Shown here: piece by piece, positions 55,609-64,000 of the stretch
Position numbering within the stretch: the stretch's first letter is position 1
Layout: each line of letters begins with the position of its first letter
NCBI GenBank assembly: GCA_035222895.1
Contig: JAVYIG010002373.1
Location: forward strand, 62,001-126,000
Length of the DNA: 64,000 nucleotides
Direction of reading: 5' to 3'
Source of the DNA: Strongylocentrotus droebachiensis
Lineage: Eukaryota; Echinodermata; Echinoidea; Camarodonta; Strongylocentrotidae
The notes under the pieces: model-generated
Seen by the model: the letters and a program-made list of their open reading frames with translations, nothing else
Database searches by the model: none
What the model was told of the DNA's origin: nothing
Translations under genes and position numbers: made by a program

Positions 55609-58600
55609 GCTTCTTCAAATTTAACTTCTTCATATATATATATATATATATATGCAAAGTGAAATTAATCAAATGAAGTAATACTCATCTGCAATGGCTT
55701 GGCTACAGTGTGGGGGCAGGGCCGCAGGGCCGCATTGCCCCCATCGGGTGCCCCCTGCTGTAATTGATGCCGTTGCCCCTCAAATGACTGGATCCACTCG
55801 ATCTGCGTCACTTTTTATACGCAAATTTCAGGAGAATCTCTATGAATAGACAAATTACTTCTTTCTTCTTCTCTAGATTTCTTTTGAAATATTAAATTTG
55901 TTATGATCTTTGATAATGCCTAAATTGCATTATCTATAAAGCGCATATGTATCAAATGTTATATACACTGTAACAAAAACTATAACTATTAGAGCACATA
56001 ACACATGTAAAAAACACATTGCAAATTCTCATTACTAAAATGTATAGTTATTTTATTTGCACAAAGTTTGATTATTTATCTACGTTCAAATATTGCAACA
56101 CAAGTCATGAATGTTAAACATCTTTCATTTATTGCAATATTTATTTATTTAAATTGTGGTGTATTATCTTTTCTAGATTAGTTGGGTTAGGCTCATTCGT
56201 ACAGAAGTATTTGAACATCTCTCTCGAAGTAAATAACAAATTTGAACAAACTCTTACGGGGTATTAGAGATTCGGTTTATCAACTTATATTGTGAAAGGG
56301 AGTATCCTAGCTGTAAACCTCGGCTTTTAAAAGAGGCGGTATCGAAAAATGTATTTTCCCCCCAATATCACTGCGTGAATTGTTTTTAAACATACAATTT
56401 CTTCAGCAAATATTCTATTCCTTTCGTCTAGTGAAATCTACACTCGACAAAAAAAGAAAGTGGACATTAAGTATAGTTAAGAATTTCAAATAAATATTTG
56501 ATATAAAATTATCTTTCGGCATATACATCGAAGAAACCATAAAGTAATCGTCTTACAATCGAAATCATACGCATGTGTTAGCAAAAACAATTTAACAATA
56601 AATAAAAACGAGGCATCTGGCCGATTCAAATTTTAATGAGCATTAGGTGTAGGGTAGGTGCAGGGAATTGGAGACCGCAGGGAATTGGTGACCACCAAGC
56701 TTGAATCCATCACTGTCTGTCCGTGTTGGCTCCAATACTGCTATAGCGCCATTTGTGGCCTTTAACAACACTACTGCATATATCCAATTCATTTCGAAGA
56801 CTACAATGTGCTCTTTCTCCGAGAAAATTGGAAAAATTGACCAAGGTAACCAATTTTGATCGTATAATTTTGCTCTGATATAAAAACACAATTTTCACTG
56901 AATGTTGTGGTGTATGCAGATATTTAGGGGTGGCTCTTAAAAAGTAGTTTTAAAATGAAGTTTATGAAGTGTGCCAACAATTACAGAAAACTTATGGCAA
57001 ATGTTTGTTGTGAATGGGTGTTGCACAGCACATTATGAATGGTGTCTGATCAGAAATGTGTGCAGGCAATGGGGGACACTAGGTCCAAGATTTATTATTA
57101 TTATTATTATTCATTTAATGGTATATAATGGTCGACCAGCAGCACAAGGCTGAAAGGGTCAATTTACAAAGGTACAGCGAGATAAATTATATACATGTGC
57201 AATAGTATTACCGTTTACGAAACATAGTAAATAAATCTGTAACATAATGACAATACAGCAGAATTATATTGCGTTCGTTTATGTACATTACGTGAAAGGA
57301 TGCACTAGCAGAAGTTATACAAGAGCAGTAGTTCTATATTTCTGCCATGTGCTGAATGTACGTGAAAAATGAAGTTCCATGATTAATGATGAGAAACAGT
57401 TCAACAAAAAAGACAAAAGTTTAAAATGAAAGGCACATAAAACAATTTAAGTTTCTCCATTTGTCTTCCTTTTCAATTTGATTATGGTTTCAAGATTACA
57501 TGAACAAATAGTCGTATACCAATTAATATCTATCTCAAAATTCATAATTTCCAAAGTTAGGCCTATGCCATATTTATTATTGAGACATATTTTTGACAGT
57601 GCTCAAAATGATAAATTAAAAAAATAGTGACTACACGACATATATCTTGATACGACGTAATATCTAACAGTAAAAGAACATTACCATTTGAGTAACAGTG
57701 GATGGAATCATTAACTGAAATGTAAGATTCTATGAATGTTGTATCTATACGATACGGCCGGGCTAAAATTAAGAAACCAAATTATATTCCAAAAAGTAGC
57801 CCCCATTATTAAAAAAAACCTATGAGAAACCTGAAGGGGGCTCTTTTGTAAATTAAAAAAGAGCCCTCTTGGAAAAAAAGTTGAGGATTAATTGTCACAA
57901 AAAGTAACTACGCTCCTAAACAATGGCTCATAACCTTGTAATTGCAAAAATATTTCTATGGTAGTTATGAAAACAATGTGTAACAATAGGAGATTAGTTG
58001 AGTAAGCACACATTAATGCATTTTTATTTTCATATTTAAAAATTCGCAAAAGTAATATTATCATTGCAGCTCACTGAGTATTATTTGTTTTCTTCAAAAT
58101 ACACTGTTTTACAATTGCAAATAATGCATTTAACCCCATGTGCCATTTACAAATAAAACATGATGGAAAATCAAAAGCATTGTTTCATAATCAATGCATT
58201 CAGTCATGTGCTGTTTCACAACAATGTACAGGCACAGTGACTTTTGAATTGAGCCATTTTGTCTTTAATCTGTGCTCATTTAGCCATACAATGGTGAATA
58301 TCTCTGATTTTCATACAAAATGTACCTAACGAGTCTACCAATATTGTGGTAAAATTACATCGTGAGACTTTTCAATGGTTTCGAAATTATATGAGCAGTT
58401 CTTTAGGGGGTAGTTAGTAATTACTTTTTGTTCTGTTTACATGTATGTGTAAATGTAGTGTTACCACCTTAAAACAGATTGGCTCATTTAAATCATTTTT
58501 CTTTTAGGCCAATTTCAATTAAAAAAAAACAGGAAAATACAAAACAAATATCTGATATATTTTTGTCACTATTTATGTCTATTTAACTTTTTTGTTGGGG

Positions 58601-58728
58601 CGGGTGGGGGGGGGGGGGGGGGAGAGTGGGCGGGGGAGTAAATGCGCTACTTTTACTAGTATAGACGGCATCAAATCACTTAAAAATAAGAATGGATTTA
58701 TTATTGTACATGTATTAGGTGCAGACGA
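55609..58728. other. Downstream of lectin gene 1, no gene recognised
   Basis: AT-rich. Contains an (AT)n at 55,634-55,654, an (ATT)n at 57,091-57,111, a short hairpin at 57,835-57,871 and a G-run at 58,605-58,622. The 3' UTR of lectin gene 1 must start here; no well-placed AATAAA is obvious near the stop (one run at about 56,597). ORFs of 60-80 codons show no domain. Confidence 0.5.
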
Positions 58729-59042
58729 TCTGGAACCGTCATAGTGTAGTGGTTCTGACTCGCGTTTTTCAATCATAAGGTCGTGAGTTCGAATCTCACT
58801 CCAGGACGTTGATTTCCTTCAGCAAGAAATTCATCCACATTGTGCTGCACACTCCACCCAGGTAAAGTAAATGGGGACCTGGTAGGAATTTATTCCTTGA
58901 AACGCACAGCGCGCGAGCGCGTGACAGCTGCTATGCTAAAGCCATGCAGGGTAAATATGCTGCATTATTGTAGAGCGCTTAGAGACTTCAAACACAGTAA
59001 GTGTTAGGCGCTATATAAGCACATATCATTATTATTATAATT
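58729..59042 (+). mobile_element. Complete tRNA-derived SINE
   Basis: The head carries 'TAGTGTAGTGGTTCTGACTC' (A box) and 'GTGAGTTCGAATCTCACTCC' (B box). The body has 'CCACCCAGGTAAAGTAAATG' followed by GGGACCTGGTAGG. The tail has 'TAGAGCGCTTAGAGAC ... GGCGCTATATAAGCAC' and ends in (ATT)n. Fragments of the same body or tail occur at 16,190, 24,480 and 29,160. The ATT tail suggests mobilisation by a CR1/L2-like LINE. Confidence 0.8.
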
Positions 59043-59266
59043 CTGTTTAGGATAGCATTAACCAACTTCTTTTGTTTTGTTTTTCCAATCCACCATTCTA
59101 CAAGTCAAATCTCAAGTACTTCCTTTCAACACCTTATATCGCTCACACAAAGCGCGCGAAAGCCTGCCGAAGGCGGCCCTTCCGCGAGTATTGCTAAGGT
59201 CCGTTGCTTGCTGTACTGATTCTCTATATAATAAACACCAACAGCAGCAACAAAATAACAAAACAT

Positions 59267-59440
59267 GTTCAGTTTTTGTATCACCCTCTTCTTTCACCAA
59301 GAATATATCGACAAAAACAACGACGGGAGCAGCAGCAACAACAACAGCATCAATGACAACAACAATAATAACCACAATAACCACAAAAGTTCAGTTTTTA
59401 TAACACCGTCTACTTTCATGAAGAATATATCGATACATGA
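59267..59440 (+). repeat. Thr-codon-rich segment between ~50-bp direct repeats
   Basis: The block starting 'TTCAGTTTTTGTATCACCCT' at 59,267 recurs as 'TTCAGTTTTTATAACACCGT' at 59,390. Between them is an ACA/ACC-rich stretch reading TTTGAAATTTASMTTTIITT and more in one frame. It could be a decayed Ser/Thr stalk exon of a lectin paralogue or simple ACN repeat; no good donor seen. Confidence 0.35.
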
Positions 59441-60398
59441 GATAAATTGAGCATGCGCACAACACGATTTACGATTGCTTGTAACTGAATATATAGAGGG
59501 TCATTGCCAACGCATCTTTAGACATCTAACGGGTTGACGCCGTTTGATTATCTCTACAAGACTGCCCTGCCCAGAAATATTTATCAACATTTAATCACTA
59601 GCGACAGAGATACGGTGTGACGTTAATTTTGAATTTTATAATAATTTGTTGTGTTAGGCTCAGAAAAATTAGAAATATACTGTTATGCGTGCTTCATGTA
59701 GAGTATCAAAAACTTTGGTATATTACTTGTATACTTTCATAATTCATTGCTACCTCGGTCAGTCCGAACCTGGGTGACAAAGAGAATAACTATGACCAAA
59801 GCACTTTCATACGCTAGAAATGTCCATTTTCAAAATGGATCGCCATGACGTAGATATTATTAGCCATTAAAAGGTCGATGCAAAAAACAGAGGTAACATA
59901 ATTGATAGTAATTGGGACACACACACCCACGCAAAGGAAGGGAGTGAACAGTGGTGTAATGTAATCAAAGGAAATTGAAAGTGTGATGACATTGATAGGA
60001 ACGATCAATAAAATCAAAGTGTTTTTGACAACAACAAAATTCCTCTCATGAAATGACACGGTCCTTTTGCAATGAGCTTTTAAATTCATCATTAATTATA
60101 AAAGAGTACCGTGCGCCTCATTCCGGCGCTCACGTTTATTTCCATTCATCCTGTTTTACGCTACCTCACATTTTCTCTCGTATAGATCCTCCTCTTTGTT
60201 AAAAAAGTAGAACAATCATGACAAATATAGCGAAGCACGTTCACTCAGAGAGTATAGAATTATTCCTCCCGTGCAGAAGCACGTACAATTTAATATGTCT
60301 GGGCATGAAGTGCCTTCTCATATATCAATTATTGGAAAACTTTGTCAACCATTGTCGGAAGCGGTTTTTTGCACTTCCAAAGTATTGATTTGCTTCAG

Positions 60399-60494
60399 AT
60401 AATAAAGCACGTCATAGGAGGAAGACGTTGGTCTCTTGTAAGTCGTCTACTTCTGTAAAACCTGCATTTTGCCAGAGTTTGTCATAAACTCGAG
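60399..60494 (+). other. Probable 5' UTR exon of lectin gene 2
   Basis: Homologue of 40,396-40,502, with conserved 'tttgcttcag' before it and 'CTCGAG|gtacgt' at its end. The following GTGTGT-rich stretch (60,643-60,770) is also shared with 40,655-40,780. Confidence 0.5.
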
Positions 60495-61053
60495 GTACGT
60501 TTTATTCAATTTTTTTTTTTTTTAGAACACCTAGAAAATCTTTTAAAAGATATTTTGAAAACCTATGGTATCTGATACCCAAAGTATAGTATTAATATGT
60601 GGGAAAGAAATGGGTATTTCCCTCATTGGCGTTATCCGCAGGATTGAGTGTGTGCTGTGTGTAGATATTATATGGGGCGCTGGTGTGTGTGGGGGAGATG
60701 TGGGTGCGTTCGTCTATGTGAGCGTGTGCGTATGTGTGGGTTTGCGTGTGTTGGTTTGCGTATTTTAGTGAAATGCGATTCGCCCGATCGATTGTCCCTT
60801 TGATAGGACAACAAATCATAGTTTGTTCTTTATTGCATATGTTAAACCATTATGTATCACTTAATTTCATACTTCGTAGCTTGAGATGATACGACATAAT
60901 TTTGTGTTTGTTTTGCTATTTATACATTGTCGGCCAGCAGGTTCATGTAGTTAGGTGACTATTGTAAATTGGAAAATAAGTACAAAGTATTGATGAAAAC
61001 GTTAATATTTTGTTAGTCGTAATATTAAAATAATAATTGTGTTTATCTTACAG

Positions 61054-62253
61054 ATGGACTTTCCTTTTTACATTCTTACATTTGTGATCAGTACGCAAAT
61101 ATATCTCAGTACCGGGGAAGGTTTGTAATTTCATCTTTCCTATTCTTTTCTATTCTATTCTATTTGACTATTCTATTATACGAATCACAAAAAATGCCAA
61201 GAAGATTTAAATAAAGGAATCAGGGCCCGGGTCATAAAATAGCTGTTTATGAAAAATACATTCATGAAAAAGTTGTATTTTGAAATTTGAAACAAGAAAA
61301 TTTACTTAATTTTCATATGTCTTCATTTTGTTAGAAAATCCATCTAGGCCTATGTACTAAGGGTTTCTTGAAAGAAAGGATATATTCTATAACTTTTTTG
61401 TTGTTGTTGATATTTCGCGACTACTTCCGCAGCGTATGGAAATATCATCGCGCGATTTTTGAATTCTTTCTTTCAAGTCTTGCATATTTTTTAACCGATA
61501 TTTCACGGACATTGCACGTACGTTTGTGGGGACTCGTGTCGTTTAAAAAAAAAACTCAAGCCAGCCCCAAAGTTGAGAATTATGGGCCTTATGCACAAAT
61601 CAAATAGAAACTTGTAGGTTTTATTAATCATCTCTCAAAATAATGGATGCATTGTCAATGATTATTTTTCATTGAGATGGAAGCCTCAAATCGCAAAACC
61701 ATAAACTTTGTATTTGCGTAAGACTTTATTGGCGATATGAAGTTATAATAGCCCATAGCAACTTTTCTATGGGAAAAATCCCAGTAACCTTAAAATCAGC
61801 ATACTATTTGAATAAAACACATTTCATTAAAAAAACAAAAAAAAAATTGAATAGCAATATCTGCTTGTTTGATTGTATTTGCAGCTTGTGATGTGAATCA
61901 GGTTGAATTCGATGGGTCCTTGTACCATTTCTCTCGAAACCCGTCCGACTTTTACACATCGAAAGTCTCTTGTGAGGATCTGGGAATGCATCTGGTCTCG
62001 ATAGGATCCAAGGTAGAACAGGACTTCTTGGTCTCCAACCTACCCGACAATAGCTCAGAATACTGGATAGGACTAGACAGTGTGACTTGGCAAGACGGTT
62101 CAAACTTGACTTACAACAGGTTCAGTGGATATCCGTATGATCTTGATGAAGGAGGAACTTATTTCGTAATGCGTATACCGTTTCCAACCTATTGGCGTAA
62201 TGACATCATCAGTGTCGACCACAAGCATCATTGCATTTGTGAAAAAGAGGGCG
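61054..62253 (+). CDS. Lectin gene 2 (tandem paralogue), first two coding exons
   Basis: Signal exon 61,054-61,120 (MDFPFYILTFVISTQIYLST then GE) and CTLD exon 61,885-62,253, joined in phase 1 exactly as in gene 1. The CTLD opens CDVNQVEFDGSLYHF as in CTLD1 but ends YWRNDIISVDHKHHCICEKE. The conserved Cys of GGTCF is Tyr (GGTYFVM), and two codons are inserted before SVD. The donor 'GGGCG|gtgagt' is intact, so further exons are expected to the right of the window. Upstream and intronic sequence is also homologous to gene 1, so this is a segmental duplication, about 19 kb apart. Confidence 0.85.
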
Positions 62254-64000
62254 GTGAGTACTGAAGATTGTGATTCAGATATCATTTAAACCTATTAATC
62301 TGTGTTGAACTGGTTGTGCCAGGCCCCTGAAAATCCAATCACGTTAACCTGAAATCCCCTCACCCCACACACGCACACGGGCTCGGATTCAGGCGAGGGC
62401 ACAGCCGGCCCGTGCACCCCCCCTTTTAGCGGCTAAAAGAAAGAGAAAAAAGAAGGGGAAAATAGATTAAAAAAAAATAAAATCCAAGGTATGGGTTAAA
62501 GTGTTCGTACTGCGCTGCCCATCGTCCAGTGGCGTACGCAAACATCGCGAAGGCACCCTACCTTTCAGCCGGGGCAAGTCACAGACTTCCCGATTCTTCC
62601 TATTTCCTTCTCGATTTTGCCAAATTTTGTTTCCATTTTGCCAGATTTTTTACTTTTCTTCTCAATCTCCCTTTTCTTCTTGATTTCCCCCAATTTGTGT
62701 ACAGTTCGTTCATGCGCAGATCGTATATATAAAGAGAGTCCGGATTTTCTTTCACGTTGCTCCTTTTCGTGCATACATGTGAGTCACTTAATGCTATGGT
62801 CACATTACCCAAAAGTAGCCTGCTCGGCGGCCGAGTGGCGAGTTTTTTAGCCAATTTTGCCCGACCACCGAGCGGCGGCCGCCCAGGCACCGCTTGTTTT
62901 TAAGGCATTGCTCGGTCGCTGCTGAAGTTTTAGCGCGGAGTTAAAATTCGGGCGGCTCCTGCTCCATATGGAAACGTTTGCTTCGATTTGTCTCATAAAA
63001 GAAGTTGAACACAAACTGACTCCCACACGGTGTTGAGTGCTCAGGGGTCACGGGCTACTAGCTTCATCGGGCAGGTAGTTCCATTATGTGAATGGGTAAA
63101 TTAACTATTACAAAATGAGGGGACACATTATATTGTACAATAGGGACACACATTGTTTTTATTGTGCAGAACATACTCTTTTATTGACTTACTTATTGAC
63201 TGAAACTATAAAACCAAAATGCATTTTGTATTCTAACAATTGGAGTACAAAGAATAATAACAGATGAATGAAAATAATGCATAAACACCACAAACACCTG
63301 GGAAGGAAGCATTCATAAATTTGAATACATATAGTTGATAAACGACTCCGCATAAACTATAAAACCAAAATGTAATTTGCGTTCTGGCAATTGGAGTACA
63401 AAGAATGATAGCAGGTGAATGAAATGCTTCAACAACTCAAACACCTGGGAAGGAAGCATCCATAAATTTGAATAATTTATTTGATAAACGACTCCGCATT
63501 TGGATGTTTGGTAGAGCAGAAAGCAGTGGATTCTTAACAACACGAACCCATTTAACAGAATTTCGGAACGTAAATTAAATTTAGCGCGGTTGGAAAATGC
63601 ATCTTTCTATCCTGCGACTTTAATGGTACGATCCAGTAAATTAAAACAGTAAAATCGCTCTTATTTTAAAATTACTAATTAAATAAAACCCCAAACTTCA
63701 GTGATATCACACAAAATATGTTATATCTTACTAATAATTAAAACAGATGGATAAACATTGTGAAAGTGTAGCATTTTACGATAAAAGACACCGATTTAGC
63801 GAAGATGACTCCATAAGATCCTGTTTATGTGCGCTTGCATCAGGGAATTCAAGGTCAAAAGGTCAATTCAGACGCTGATAAGTTATTGGTCAAGCCTTTT
63901 TGTTTCCTTTATTCCGACAAAATTATACAATCAATCAAAACAAGTTTAATACCAAAAGAAAGCTAACGATTATTATTTTCATTAACCGCTTGCCCCAAAG
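62254..64000. other. Intron of lectin gene 2 / repeat sequence
   Basis: Homologous to gene 1 up to about 62,350. The rest holds a CpG-rich patch with GGCGGCCGAG motifs (62,825-62,885) and a ~100-bp block present twice (about 63,215-63,340 and 63,385-63,495, AAACACCTGGGAAGGAAGCA). No second CTLD exon is seen before the edge. Confidence 0.5.

Noticed and set aside
56643-56898. 82- and 62-codon minus ORFs
   Set aside because: No recognised domain, no matching splice sites or partner exons; overlapping frames with equal support.
58735-58805. tRNA gene candidates here and at 52,232-52,310 and 52,725-52,805
   Set aside because: A and B boxes are present, but the acceptor and anticodon stems do not pair and at least the first two are followed by SINE bodies; these are SINE heads.

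Overview
This is a piece of an AT-rich, intron-rich animal genome. The two conserved genes (an FCHO-type endocytic adaptor and WDR45/WIPI4) have clear metazoan orthologues. The repeat load (tRNA-derived SINEs, CR1/L2-like LINE pieces, a Crypton-type recombinase fragment, many short inverted-repeat transposons) and the multi-domain C-type lectin genes point to a marine invertebrate deuterostome, most likely an echinoderm such as a sea urchin. The species assignment is inference. All coding genes are split, so most were assembled by matching splice sites and reading phase rather than from long ORFs.

Layout. (1) 1-17,092: the 3' half of an FCHO1/2 orthologue on + (eight exons from 1,167 to the stop at 12,787, giving the linker end and the whole mu-homology domain), then a ~4.3-kb 3' UTR with SINE pieces and an AATAAA at 17,071. 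(2) 17,093-19,841: intergenic, with a MITE. (3) 19,842-27,030: a complete nine-exon WDR45/WIPI4 gene on + (342 aa), with a MITE a few bases after the stop codon. (4) 28,100-38,563: mostly minus-strand mobile-element remains: a two-ORF LINE, a Crypton-like tyrosine recombinase fragment, a repetitive 'CDHEEADTR' protein broken by two LINE 3' ends, and a degraded SAM + C2H2 multi-copy gene. (5) 40,396-55,608: a complete secreted lectin gene on +: signal peptide, four C-type lectin domains (CTLDs), a Ser/Thr-rich exon built of eleven 42-bp repeats, and a terminal Cys-rich PAN/apple-like exon that has no start codon of its own. All introns are phase 1; the predicted protein is 801 aa. (6) 60,399 to beyond the right edge: a tandem paralogue, showing its 5' UTR exon, signal exon and first CTLD.

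The most interesting signal is the comparison of the first CTLD in the two tandem lectin genes. The first third of the exon is almost identical. The rest differs at 19 amino-acid-changing codons plus a two-codon indel, against only three synonymous differences in the whole exon. One change destroys a conserved cysteine. With the alternating A-B-A'-B' CTLD order, the coding minisatellite and the inverted elements flanking CTLD1 and CTLD2, this looks like a rapidly diversifying secreted recognition gene family. No biochemical function can be read from the sequence beyond the domain types.
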